From GCA-003244245 sp036494005 (lineage in GTDB: Bacteria > Actinomycetota > Actinomycetes > Mycobacteriales > Pseudonocardiaceae), in NCBI GenBank assembly GCA_036494005.1, contig DASXOV010000128.1, forward strand, positions 1 through 64,000: DNA of 64,000 nucleotides, read 5' to 3'. The position numbers and the translations under genes are program-made. The notes beneath the pieces are model-generated. The model searched no databases. It was not told the origin of the DNA and saw nothing but the letters and a program-made list of their open reading frames with translations. Positions 9,259 through 18,187 of this stretch are shown here, in pieces. The number at the start of each line of letters is the position of its first letter. The stretch's first letter is position 1.

Positions 9259-9270
9259 TCACCCGAACTG

Positions 9271-9785
9271 GTGCCCTCCGCCGCAGGTCGGACATCAAAC
9301 TCGGTAAGAATTCATCCCCTGGCCCCTATCCTTGCTGGTCACCGGATGTACTTGGGCGATGGAGCCTGCATCGAGGACGGCGGCACCTATTACCGCGTCA
9401 AATGCCCGTGCGGCGACTACCAGAGGTCGATTCATCTGACCCCAAAGCAACCCCAACTACGGCCGCCAGGCCTTACAGTGGCTGGCCGCAGCGGAGTCCG
9501 CGCCGGGAGTGCTGGATTCGGCGGTGTCGGTCGACCGGGGTCAGGCGCTCGTGGAGATCGAGCTGACCGCCTCGGGCGAGTCTGAGGATGTGGCAGTGGC
9601 GACTGGGCAGGCGGGTGGCGGTGGACGGCCGTCGCACCGATGACAACGCGCGGTGCACCCTGGTGGCGATCCGCGAGTACGGCGGGACGCTGGCGCTCTA
9701 CCCGCACGGAGTGGGCACGTTCGGGGTGCGACTGTCCCGCGCGGACGCCGCCGTAGTGTTGGGCTTATTCGCGGATACCGAGTGA
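9271..9785 (+). pseudogene. Degenerate hypothetical gene(s), frames broken
   Basis: Three pieces in three frames look coding but none forms a whole gene. The first has GGTYYRVKCPCGDY near 9385. The second reads RQALQWLAAAESAPGVLDS from about 9460. The third reads LVAIREYGGTLALYPHGVG and ends at 9785. The simplest reading is one or two small proteins broken by frameshifts. The family is unknown. The last piece alone could be a 65-aa ORF starting at 9588. Confidence 0.35.
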
Positions 9786-9798
9786 GCGGTTCGGCCGG

Positions 9799-10068
9799 TT
9801 AGGAGACCGTGGGGGTTGGTATCAGGGATGCCTCGTACTCGACCTGAAGCTGAACGAGCTTGAGCATCAGCTCGCGCGATCGAATCTGATACACCCCGTC
9901 CGTCTTGTGGACGCCGAGAAACTTGGCCCAGGTGCTGTCCAGCAGAATCCAGTGGTTGTGCCTGCTCGTGGCGCGGATTTCGACAACACCGCCGCCATTC
10001 GTGTCGGGCGCGAATGTCATGCTCGTCATGTTCATCACATGCTCACTCCCCAGGCCGGTCCAGCTCAT
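9799..10068 (-). CDS. Small hypothetical protein
   Basis: The frame encodes 89 residues, with alternative starts at internal Met residues (MNMTSMTF). The stretch NGGGVVEIRA followed by WAKFLGVHKTDGVYQ weakly recalls the DUF397 family that accompanies XRE regulators in actinomycetes, but the diagnostic CVEVA and VRDSK motifs are not present, so no family is assigned. It is divergent from the LAL regulator. Confidence 0.45.
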   Translation of the reverse strand: MSWTGLGSEHVMNMTSMTFAPDTNGGGVVEIRATSRHNHWILLDSTWAKFLGVHKTDGVYQIRSRELMLKLVQLQVEYEASLIPTPTVS

Positions 10069-10166
10069 CTCGGCATACCTGCCACGTGGAGCTTACGGAG
10101 CCGGCGGCCGGGTTTCCACGGGGCAAGTACGTATAAGCGGTACCTGGTTCAAGCTAGGATCACGCC

Positions 10167-13109
10167 ATGAAGGGGGCCATGGCTGCGGCGGGATCACCAT
10201 GGAATGTTCGGCTGGTGGGCCGCAGCCATGAGCTGGCGGAACTCGAAACTGAGCGGCGAGCCGCGTCCACGCGGTTTCGAGTCGTCCTGCTGCTCGGCGA
10301 CGCCGGGATCGGGAAGAGCCGGCTGGCGGCCGAATTCCTCGCCCGCAACCACGAGCGGGCACTGACGCTCACCGCCCGCGCCCACGCCCTGGGCGAGACA
10401 TCGTCGTTCGGCGTGTGGGCCGAGGCGCTGGAAAGCCACCTGCGCGGCCACGACGCCGCATACATCTCCGAGATATGCGAAGGCTTCCTCGACGACGTCG
10501 CGGTCCTCATCCACAGTGCCGCGCTGGCGCGCGGCGGCGCGCCGGAGCGCGATCCGCCGAAGGTGCGGCTCCTGGGCGGTCTGGCGGGTGTGCTTTCCAC
10601 CCTCGCCACCCGGGGACCGCTCGTCGTGGTGCTCGACGACATGCACCTGGCCGATGCCTCGTCGTGGGAGGCGTTGGGGAACCTGGCCCGGACCCTGTCG
10701 GCGGCTCCCATCCTGGTGGTGTGCGTGTCGCGGGCGGCGGAGCTCGGCGCGCACGACATGGGTAGCGAGGTGGTGCTCGGCCTCGAGCAGGAGGCCAGGA
10801 TGCGGCGGATCACGCTGGCGCCGCTGGAGGCCGAGGCGGTCACCGAGCTCGCCTCGGTGGTCGTCGGAGCGCAGCCACCCACCGCGCTGTCCCGCTGGCT
10901 GCTGGACCGGTCACTGGGCAACCCCCTGTTCGCGCTGAGCCTGCTGCAGGGACTGCTCGACGAAGGTGCCGAGCTGTCCTCCCCCGGCCTGAGCACGCTC
11001 CCGCAGTACCTTGCCGAACGGATCGCCCAGCTGCTCAAACCCCTCGACGAGCCCGAGTTCCATGCGCTGGAGCTGCTCGCGGTCGCCGGGAAGCGGGTCG
11101 ACCTTTCCGACCTGCTGCACCTGAACGACCGCCCGGCCGAGACCCTGTGCGCCGCCCTCGAGACGCTCGTGCGAGCCCGCTTGGTGCTCGAGCAGGAGCG
11201 CCGCAACCACATCACCTACGAAGTCGCCCATCCCCTGATCCGGGACGCGATCTACGAGCGGATCGGACGAGCTCGCCGGCGCGCACTGCACCGGATCATC
11301 GCCCGAGCCCATCTCGGCCAGGGCAACCTCGGCGCGGCCGCCCCCCACTTCGCCCGCTCGGCATCACCCGGCGACGGCGAGGCGGTCGACGCCCTCCGCG
11401 ACGCCGTGCGGCAGGCGGAAGGGCGGGGGGCGTACCGGGAAGCGCTCGCGATCCTGGACGCGCTCGTGGAGCTGCTCCCGCCGGGGGACGCTCGCTGGCG
11501 AGACGTGATGCAGGACCTGGCCTGGCAGGCCGAATGGGTCGTGGACCATCGCGCCGACGCCGACGCCGTGATGGGAATCCGCCCGCTGCGCCGGATGGAT
11601 GCCGTACTCGAGGGCCTGGACTCCCCCGCTGCCCGCGCGGCGGTCAAATTCCGCCTCGCCAGCTTCCTCGCGTGGGGCACCGGAGAACTGGACGAGGCGG
11701 AGCGCGTCTGCGAAGCCGCCCTTGAGCTGTTCGTCGAGGCGGGTGACCGCGCGAGCGCGCTCCTGTCGACCAACGAGATGGCGTGGATCCGCGGCCTGCA
11801 AGGCGACATCGTGGGCTTGCATGATCGGGCGCGGCGGGTGGCCGACGAGGCCGAAGCGGCGGATGAGCCGTTCGCACTCCTGCAGGCCCTCAGCGCCCTG
11901 GGAGTCGCGGCGGGGTGGCTGGGGCACCACGAACAGGCCCGTACCCTGTGGGAGCGCAGCACGGAGCTGGCAGCCGCGGCGGGTAAGCCCTACCGGTTGC
12001 TGTTCGCGCGTATCTCGCTCGCCGTCACCCATGCCTTCGCCGGTGACATCGAGGAGGCGACCAGGCTGATCACCGACGCGAAGACCCTCCCGGCCTGGGG
12101 CGAGAGCCCGGTGCCGGAGTGGGAGAGCATGGTGCTCTGGGTGGTCGGCGACTTCCGGGGAGCGCTGGTCAGCGCACGAGCGGCCGCGGTGGCATCGGGA
12201 ACGCCCAGCAAGCGCAGTGCGTTCGGGTTGTCACACGGGGTGCTCTCGGCCGTGGAGGCCGACTGCCCCGAGGAGGCGGAGCGGTTTCTCCGCAAGGCGC
12301 TCGCCGCCTACGGGGGATGGGACTGGGCCTACTACTTCCAGTACGCGCTGTACGCCCAGGCGATGCTCGACTGGCGGAACGGGTTCGTGCCCCGCGCGCT
12401 CGCGACGCTGCGCGGGGTGAGCCGGCGCCTGCTCGCGATGAAGGCCATGCAGGCGGCCGTGTTCGTGCTGGTCGATCAGGCTGCTGTCGCAGCGGAAGCC
12501 GGGAACGTCGCGGCGGCTGAGGAAGCCGCCCGCGGCCTTGTTCCCCTGACGAACGGCGCATCCCCGACAACCGGCGCACCCCTGACCTACGGCGTCGGCT
12601 TCGACCCCTGTCACGCGATGGCCGAGATCGGCCTCTCCTGGGCGAGCGTCGCCTCCGGACGGCCGGAAGCGGCCGAGGCGCACGCGCGGCAGGCCCTGGA
12701 CCTGCTCTCCGGGCAACGCCTGCGGTTCTGGACCTCCCGAGCGCACGAGGCACTCGCGCACGCGCTTCGAAGTCGCGAGCCCGCGGCGGCCCTCTCCGCG
12801 TTCGAAGCGGCAGGCCGGGGTTTCGAGCCGTGTGGCGCGATCTGGCGCCTGCACCGGACACATGACGCCATGCGTCAGGTCGGCAGCGCCGGCCGGCGCC
12901 TCGCGGCCCGAGCCGAGGGCACGGCCCTGACCCGCAGGGAGCGCGAAGTGGCCCAGCGCGCGGCTCAGGGACGCACCGCCCGGGAGATCGCCGAGCAGCT
13001 GTCGATCACGGAGCGGACAGTCGAGGGCCATCTCAGCAACGTGTACGCCAAGCTGGGCGTCGCCTCGAAACTTGAGCTGGTCCGGATCGCACCCACCCTC
13101 GAACTCTGA
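10167..13109 (+). CDS. LuxR-family LAL transcriptional regulator
   Basis: This 980-aa protein has the large ATP-binding LuxR (MalT/LAL) layout. An N-terminal AAA-type NTPase carries Walker A GDAGIGKS (44-51) and Walker B LVVVLDDMH (about 150). A long helical TPR-like middle section follows. The C-terminal LuxR HTH begins LTRREREVAQRAAQGRTA and contains TERTVEGHLSNVYAKL. LALs usually act as pathway-specific activators in actinomycete biosynthetic clusters. It converges, with a 7-bp gap, on the kynurenine-type operon below, which makes it the best candidate activator of that operon. There is no direct evidence of the link. Confidence 0.9.
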   Translation: MKGAMAAAGSPWNVRLVGRSHELAELETERRAASTRFRVVLLLGDAGIGKSRLAAEFLARNHERALTLTARAHALGETSSFGVWAEALESHLRGHDAAYISEICEGFLDDVAVLIHSAALARGGAPERDPPKVRLLGGLAGVLSTLATRGPLVVVLDDMHLADASSWEALGNLARTLSAAPILVVCVSRAAELGAHDMGSEVVLGLEQEARMRRITLAPLEAEAVTELASVVVGAQPPTALSRWLLDRSLGNPLFALSLLQGLLDEGAELSSPGLSTLPQYLAERIAQLLKPLDEPEFHALELLAVAGKRVDLSDLLHLNDRPAETLCAALETLVRARLVLEQERRNHITYEVAHPLIRDAIYERIGRARRRALHRIIARAHLGQGNLGAAAPHFARSASPGDGEAVDALRDAVRQAEGRGAYREALAILDALVELLPPGDARWRDVMQDLAWQAEWVVDHRADADAVMGIRPLRRMDAVLEGLDSPAARAAVKFRLASFLAWGTGELDEAERVCEAALELFVEAGDRASALLSTNEMAWIRGLQGDIVGLHDRARRVADEAEAADEPFALLQALSALGVAAGWLGHHEQARTLWERSTELAAAAGKPYRLLFARISLAVTHAFAGDIEEATRLITDAKTLPAWGESPVPEWESMVLWVVGDFRGALVSARAAAVASGTPSKRSAFGLSHGVLSAVEADCPEEAERFLRKALAAYGGWDWAYYFQYALYAQAMLDWRNGFVPRALATLRGVSRRLLAMKAMQAAVFVLVDQAAVAAEAGNVAAAEEAARGLVPLTNGASPTTGAPLTYGVGFDPCHAMAEIGLSWASVASGRPEAAEAHARQALDLLSGQRLRFWTSRAHEALAHALRSREPAAALSAFEAAGRGFEPCGAIWRLHRTHDAMRQVGSAGRRLAARAEGTALTRREREVAQRAAQGRTAREIAEQLSITERTVEGHLSNVYAKLGVASKLELVRIAPTLEL

Positions 13110-13116
13110 ACGCCGA

Positions 13117-13893
13117 TCACAGCCGGCTGCGCATCTCCCACAGCTCCGGGTAGAAGCGCAGACCGAAGCGGGCGCGCAGAAAAGAAGCTCCGGCACTGCC
13201 GTTGGTGCCGATCTTCGTGCCGATCTGGCGTTCGACGGTGAGCGCGTGCCGGGCGCGCCACAACGACCACGACTGATCGTGCCCGACCATGGCCTCCTGC
13301 AGATCCCACAGTGCGCCGTACTTCTCCCGGTCCCGGGCGATGGCGAGGTACGCCTCGGAACGCAGTTGCCGGGTGGAGGTGTCGAAACCGGCGTCGCCCA
13401 GCACGACCAGGAACGCCTCCCACAGGCACGGTTCGGCCAGGCGGCGGCGCAACACCTCGTGTTCGGCCGCGGTGAGCCAGTCCCGGCGCTGCGCATAGTC
13501 GCGGTCCTTGAGCCCGGACAGGAACTCGACCTCGAGGAACTGCGCGGACTGCGCACCGCTGGCCGTGCCCAATGCGGTGCGGAACCGCTCGAAGTCCGGC
13601 GCCTGCATGCTGTCCAGCACGTCGAACTGGTCGAGCAGGATGCGTTCGATGCGGCGGCACCGGTCCAGCCGGGTCCGGGGCGCCGTCGTCCGGCCGGCCA
13701 GCATGTCGTCCCGGGCGCCTTCGAGCTCGAACAGCAGGACCTTGACCCACAGTTCGAACACCTGGTGCACGGTGATGAACAGCAACTCGTCGGGCACCAT
13801 CGGCGCCGAACGCGGGCATTGCAGGGCGAGCAGCTGATCCAGCCGCAGATAGCTGCCATAGGTCAGCCGGGCGTCCGCGGGAAGGGCCGTCAC
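13117..13893 (-). CDS. kynA: Tryptophan 2,3-dioxygenase
   Basis: This is a heme enzyme opening the indole ring of L-tryptophan to N-formylkynurenine. At 258 aa it is slightly shorter than the usual 270-290. Family signatures are TYGSYLRLDQLL at the start, ELLFITVHQVFELW (distal His43) and WRARHALTVERQIGTKIGTNGSAG near the C-terminus, where His216 matches the proximal heme ligand. It is the last gene of a five-gene operon, and its start overlaps the stop of the diiron oxygenase (ATGA). Its presence makes the operon tryptophan-dependent. Confidence 0.93.
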   Translation of the reverse strand: MTALPADARLTYGSYLRLDQLLALQCPRSAPMVPDELLFITVHQVFELWVKVLLFELEGARDDMLAGRTTAPRTRLDRCRRIERILLDQFDVLDSMQAPDFERFRTALGTASGAQSAQFLEVEFLSGLKDRDYAQRRDWLTAAEHEVLRRRLAEPCLWEAFLVVLGDAGFDTSTRQLRSEAYLAIARDREKYGALWDLQEAMVGHDQSWSLWRARHALTVERQIGTKIGTNGSAGASFLRARFGLRFYPELWEMRSRL

Positions 13894-14861
13894 CGGCGCC
13901 CCTGAGCGGCGAGCCCCTGGGCGGCGAGCCCTTGGGCGGCGAAGGCCTCCTCGGCCCCCGGGACGTCGAACACCCCGGCCGACCGGCAGATCCGCACCGT
14001 CGCCTGGCAGATGTCCTGGATCCGGCCGGCATCGGCCTCGCCATAGCAGTCCCGCACCACGTCATCAGCGGTGTGCCGGTGCAGCCCGGCGAGTTGCAGC
14101 GACGAGCGGACCGGGCCGGTGTCCCAGTCCAGGCAGCCGCGGATCAGCACCGGCATCAGCCGAGCCACCCGAGGGCGCAGGGACCTGCTCAGCTGCGCCC
14201 ACAGTTCGTGGAAGAACATCGCGAAGAACCGGTGGTGGCGGCCCTCGTCCCTGGCATGATCCCGCATCAGCTCGCGGACCGTGCTGACCACGGACCGATC
14301 GCCGGGCAGTTCGTTGAGCACCGCGGTGATGAGGGTCTCGAACACCACGACCTGCAGCAGCTCGGCCAGTCGCGGCTCGTCGGGCAGCAACCGCCGCCCG
14401 GCGGCCACCAGCCCGTCGACCAGTCCCCCGTAGTCCCAGTCCGGGATCGGGATCGCGGTCGCCGCGGCGATCTGGTCGGCCAGATCGAGGCTGTACAGCG
14501 CGTGATAACCCTCGTCGCAGTAGACCTTGAACGCGTCCAGCCGCACGGCGGCGGGCAGATCCAGCCCGGCGCGACCAGTGGCGATCAGCTCCGCCGCGCG
14601 GTTGACGATCCGGGTCTCCAGGTGGGTGGTGGACAGCAGGAACTGATACAGCTGGCGAACCGTGAGTTCGGTGCGCCGCTGCGGTGGCAGTTCGCGGACC
14701 GCCTCGTGGCCGAGGTGCGGTACCAGTTGCGCGGGAAAGAACACCGTGCCGTCCTCACCCGCTGCGCCGTCCTCAACCTCACCGAGCACCCGGCGGACCC
14801 CGGTCCGGACACCCGCCGCCTGGTACCACTGCGCCAGGGGACCCCCGGCGTCGGCGTACAT
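13890..14861 (-). CDS. AurF-like diiron N-oxygenase
   Basis: This is a 323-aa member of the p-aminobenzoate N-oxygenase (AurF/CmlI) family, which oxidises aryl amines to hydroxylamine, nitroso or nitro products. All seven expected metal ligands are present with AurF-like spacing: Glu82, Glu117, His120 (DEGYH), Glu175 (VVFE), His202, Glu206 and His209 (DHARDEGRHH). The open frame extends far upstream, but the ATG at 14861 follows GGGGGAG and lies just past the stop of the aminotransferase, so it is the likely start. The C-terminus ends in three GLAAQ repeats. The likely substrate here is kynurenine or a derivative carrying a free aniline amine. Confidence 0.88.
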   Translation of the reverse strand: MYADAGGPLAQWYQAAGVRTGVRRVLGEVEDGAAGEDGTVFFPAQLVPHLGHEAVRELPPQRRTELTVRQLYQFLLSTTHLETRIVNRAAELIATGRAGLDLPAAVRLDAFKVYCDEGYHALYSLDLADQIAAATAIPIPDWDYGGLVDGLVAAGRRLLPDEPRLAELLQVVVFETLITAVLNELPGDRSVVSTVRELMRDHARDEGRHHRFFAMFFHELWAQLSRSLRPRVARLMPVLIRGCLDWDTGPVRSSLQLAGLHRHTADDVVRDCYGEADAGRIQDICQATVRICRSAGVFDVPGAEEAFAAQGLAAQGLAAQGRR

Positions 14862-14878
14862 CCACAGCTCCCCCGGCC

Positions 14879-16147
14879 TCAGGCGCCGGGCTTGACGCGA
14901 ACGGGATCGGGAGTGGCGAGCCGGCCGAGCTCCTCGCCGAGCCGGTTGATGCCGTCGCGCACCACCGCCGGATCGGTGGTGTGGCAGATCCGGAACCAGC
15001 CGGGGTCGGGGCAGCCGAAGGAGCCGCCGGGCAGGATGTTCACCCGCGTGACGTCCCAGATGTGGCGCCACAGCGCCTGTTCGGCGTCGAAGGTGGCGGC
15101 TGGCAGCCAGCTGCGCAGATCCGCCCAGATGGAGAACCCGGCGCCGGCGGGTATCTGCGGGATGCCGTACCGGGTGAGCAGCCCGGCGGCCCGCTGGTGG
15201 GAGCGACGCAACCGGTTGCGGTGCTCGGCGAGGAACCTGCCGACCCAGCCCTGGCCGGCGAGCAGTTCGCGCAGCAGCCGCTGGGTGTCGGTGGAGACCG
15301 GCGCGAAGTAGGCGAGCGCCCGTGCGGCGGCCCGCACCTCGGGATGGCTGGTGTGCAGCACGCCGACCTTGAGCCCGGACAGGCCGAAGTCCTTGGCGAA
15401 CCCCCACACCACGTGGACCCGCTCGGCGTGCTCGGTGCCGAGCACCGGGTCCAGCGCGCCGACGAAGGGATCGGGCCCGAACACCGAGTTGGCGTATATC
15501 TCGTCGACGATGAGGTCGACGTCGTGGCGCCGCGCCACCTCGCGCAGCTCGCGCAGGACGCGGCCGGGGTGCACGTGCCCCACCGGGTTGTCCGGCGAGG
15601 TCACCGCGACGGCACGGACGGTCACGCCGTCGGCGCGGGCCCGGCTCAGCGCGCGGTCGATCATCGCCGGGTCGAGCCGGAATCCGGTGGCACCGTCCAG
15701 GGGCACCCGGATCAGCCGGGCCCCGGACCGCCCGGCCAGGTCGACGTCGAGTGCGCTGTAGTACGGGGCGGGCACGATGATGGCCTCACCCGGGTCGCAC
15801 AGCACGCTGGCGATGACGTCCAGCGCCCCGGTGGCGCCGCTGACCACCACCAGGTCGTCGGGATCCACCTCGGCACGCCAGCACCGCCCGAGGAAGGCGG
15901 CGATCGCGGTGCGCAGCGCCGGGGTGCCGTGCAGCGGGCCGTAGTGGGTGTCCTCGGCGCGCACCGGCCGGGTAGCGGTGAGCCTGGGGGCGAGCAGGTC
16001 CCAGACCAGGCGGTTCTCCGCGGTGCCGAGGTTGAGGTAGCCGCCCGGGTTGTGCTCCGGGTGGTACGGGTCGGCCTGGGCGCGGAAATGGGCGGTGGCG
16101 ATGGCGGGTGACTGGGCGGCTAGCAGGGCTGCGCGCTGGGACACCAT
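14879..16147 (-). CDS. PLP-dependent class I/II aminotransferase (ACC-synthase-like)
   Basis: The protein is 422 aa. The N-terminal NPGGYLNLGTAENRL and YGPLHGTPALR resemble ACC-synthase-like fold-type I enzymes. The core has SGATGALDVI, TSPDNPVGHV, DEIYANSVFG and GFAKDFGLSGLKVG, whose Lys is the PLP Schiff-base residue. It could transaminate kynurenine (spontaneous cyclisation would give kynurenic acid) or catalyse elimination on an amino acid. The ATG shares a base with the SDR stop (TGATG), so translation is coupled. No kynureninase is present nearby. Confidence 0.88.
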   Translation of the reverse strand: MVSQRAALLAAQSPAIATAHFRAQADPYHPEHNPGGYLNLGTAENRLVWDLLAPRLTATRPVRAEDTHYGPLHGTPALRTAIAAFLGRCWRAEVDPDDLVVVSGATGALDVIASVLCDPGEAIIVPAPYYSALDVDLAGRSGARLIRVPLDGATGFRLDPAMIDRALSRARADGVTVRAVAVTSPDNPVGHVHPGRVLRELREVARRHDVDLIVDEIYANSVFGPDPFVGALDPVLGTEHAERVHVVWGFAKDFGLSGLKVGVLHTSHPEVRAAARALAYFAPVSTDTQRLLRELLAGQGWVGRFLAEHRNRLRRSHQRAAGLLTRYGIPQIPAGAGFSIWADLRSWLPAATFDAEQALWRHIWDVTRVNILPGGSFGCPDPGWFRICHTTDPAVVRDGINRLGEELGRLATPDPVRVKPGA

Positions 16148-16986
16148 CACTCGCCCCGCAGCGTGGCCCGGGCATCCTCCTCGGCCCAGCCGGTGAGCAG
16201 ACCGGGGTGCGACCCCAGGCCCATCGACGCGTCGATCACCGCGCCGTGCAGCACCTGGGCCTCGTCGCTGGCCAGCCACCACACCACCTCGGCGATCTCG
16301 GCCGGTTGGATCAGCCGGCCCTGCGGCAGCCTGGCCTCCAGGTCCCGCCGGCGCTGCTCGGGCAGGCCCGCCAGGGTGCTCTGCTGCAGCATGGTCGTGT
16401 CCACCGCACCGGGACAGATCGCGAACACCCCGACCGGCTGGTGCGCCAGCTCGGCGGCCAGATGCTTGGTCAGGTAGGCCAGCGCGGCCTTGCTCATGCC
16501 GTCGGCGGCTTCGAAACCGGGAAAGGCCGCCACTCCGCCGCCCACGCTGGAGACGTTGACGATCGTGCCGTGGCCCTGGTCGAGCATCCCGGGCAGCAGC
16601 TGGCGGATCAGCCACAGCGGCCCGACACTGTTGATCCACAGGAAGGCCGCCTCCCGGCGGCGATCGGGACCCGGCACGTACTGCTCGATCGACTTGGAGC
16701 CCACCGCGGCGTTGTTGACCAGCACGTCGACCTGGCCGGGAAGCTGCTGGACCAGGCATTCGTGGCTGGACCAGTTGCCCTGGTCGAACTCGAACGCCTC
16801 CACGTCCCAGCCGTGCGCGGACAGTTCGGCCACGGTGGCCAGGGCGCGTTGCTGGCCGGTGCGGTAGGTGAACCACACCTGGTCACCACCGCGGGCGAAT
16901 CGCTCCACGGTGGCCCGGCCGATACCGCTCGAACCTCCGGTGATCAGCACCCGGCGGGACCTGGGCTGGGGCCTGGGCTCGGACAT
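16147..16986 (-). CDS. SDR-family protein with Asp in place of the catalytic Tyr
   Basis: This is a 279-aa Rossmann-fold SDR with a normal cofactor loop TGGSSGIG (16-23), NNAAVG (about 91-96) and the VNVSS strand (Ser146/147). The expected YxxxK reads DGMSK, so Asp162 sits where the catalytic Tyr belongs while Lys166 is kept. It may be a non-redox SDR or use a different acid/base. The ATG at 16986 is chosen because it follows the hydrolase stop by 4 bp; the longer frame would run through the hydrolase gene. It is the second gene of the kynurenine-type operon. Confidence 0.85.
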   Translation of the reverse strand: MSEPRPQPRSRRVLITGGSSGIGRATVERFARGGDQVWFTYRTGQQRALATVAELSAHGWDVEAFEFDQGNWSSHECLVQQLPGQVDVLVNNAAVGSKSIEQYVPGPDRRREAAFLWINSVGPLWLIRQLLPGMLDQGHGTIVNVSSVGGGVAAFPGFEAADGMSKAALAYLTKHLAAELAHQPVGVFAICPGAVDTTMLQQSTLAGLPEQRRRDLEARLPQGRLIQPAEIAEVVWWLASDEAQVLHGAVIDASMGLGSHPGLLTGWAEEDARATLRGE

Positions 16987-16990
16987 CCGG

Positions 16991-17983
16991 TCACGCCCGC
17001 TTCGCCGTGGCCTGCGCGCCCAGCCCCATCTTGCCCAGCCCCATCTGGGCGAAGACGGCGCGGCCCACCATGTCCCGTGAATCACCCAAACCCAGCGGCA
17101 GATCGAAGTGGTTGCGCGCGGGCACCACCAGATCGACGACCGGGGACCCTAGTTCAGCCACGGTACTCACCAGCTCCTCGTGTTCGTCGGCGAACGCCAC
17201 CGTCTCATTGCTGCCGCGGGCCACCACCAACGGCGGCAGACCGGCCCGCAACTGCCGGACCGGGCTGTTGCGGGCGGCCTCGTCGATGCTCAGGCCGATC
17301 GCGTCGCCGACACAGGTGTGCCGCAACGGCTCCAGCTCGTAGATCCCGCTGAGCAGGGTGGCCCCCCGGATGACGTCCCGTGGGCGCAGACCGGCAGGCA
17401 ACCAGTCCTCCAGCAGGCACATCGCCACTAGGTGCGCTCCCGCCGAGCTGCCCGACAGGTGGACCCGTTTCGGATCGATCCCCAGCTCGACGGCGTGGCG
17501 GCGCAACCAGAGCACGCCCCGGCGCACCATCGCCACGATCTCGTCCAGCCGGTGCCGCGGGGCCAGGCCGTACCCCAGCGCGGCGAACGCACTGCCGTGG
17601 GACAGCAGACCGGGAGCCGCGAAGGACGACTCCGCCTCGCTGAGCTCCTGCCAGTAGCCGCCGTGGATGAAGACGTGCAGCGGCGCGTTCGGCGCCGGCG
17701 CGTTCGACAGCGGCGCGTGGAAGAAGTGCAGCACCTCGGCGCGGTCCGGTCCGTAGCGCAGCGCCAGCCAGGGAAACCGGTCGCGGGCCTGGGCGGACCG
17801 TTCCGCGTACTGCCGCAGGTAGCGGCCCAGGTTCGGCACGCAACTGCTCGGCGTGTACGCGCAGTCCCGCGCGGCCCGGTCGGTGTCCCAGGGACGCGCG
17901 GGGCGCCACCGTCGGGGCGCCCCGCGCAGCCCGGCCACCCCGGCTGGCCCCCGGCTCTCGATGACCGTCTCAGCGATCTGCAT
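16991..17983 (-). CDS. Alpha/beta hydrolase, kynurenine-formamidase-like
   Basis: The 330-aa protein has the oxyanion motif HGGYW (107-111) and nucleophile elbow GSSAG (Ser180), the combination seen in the alpha/beta-hydrolase type of arylformamidase (BNA7-like) rather than the metal-dependent KynB. A late His (ARNHFDLPL) completes the triad. In this operon it would deformylate N-formylkynurenine to kynurenine. The C-terminus is a Met/Gly/Ala-rich tail. GGAGG precedes the ATG at 17983. It is the first gene of the operon, so the promoter should lie between 17984 and about 18200. Confidence 0.85.
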   Translation of the reverse strand: MQIAETVIESRGPAGVAGLRGAPRRWRPARPWDTDRAARDCAYTPSSCVPNLGRYLRQYAERSAQARDRFPWLALRYGPDRAEVLHFFHAPLSNAPAPNAPLHVFIHGGYWQELSEAESSFAAPGLLSHGSAFAALGYGLAPRHRLDEIVAMVRRGVLWLRRHAVELGIDPKRVHLSGSSAGAHLVAMCLLEDWLPAGLRPRDVIRGATLLSGIYELEPLRHTCVGDAIGLSIDEAARNSPVRQLRAGLPPLVVARGSNETVAFADEHEELVSTVAELGSPVVDLVVPARNHFDLPLGLGDSRDMVGRAVFAQMGLGKMGLGAQATAKRA

Positions 17984-18040
17984 CTGCCCCTACGCCTCCG
18001 GACGTTCCAGCCGCCGTCACGACCGCTTCCTGCACAGATC

Positions 18041-18090
18041 CGGCTAGGCGCCCCCGCGCAGCGGTGGCGATCCGAAGGGGCGCCTAGCCG
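18041..18090. repeat. 14-bp perfect inverted repeat upstream of the kynurenine-type operon
   Basis: CGGCTAGGCGCCCC (18041-18054) and GGGGCGCCTAGCCG (18077-18090) are exact inverted repeats around a 22-nt loop. The element is about 60-110 bp upstream of the first gene of the operon, which is on the minus strand. It could be a terminator for transcription arriving from the truncated MFS gene, or an operator or leader hairpin of the operon. There is no T-tract. Confidence 0.7.
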
Positions 18091-18187
18091 TGACCTCGAC
18101 CGAGAGTGGCCACGGGACTCTGCCGACGCGACTCAGGTCCACCCGTGACCACCTCCTCAATCTGCGAACACAGACTACATAGTAATT

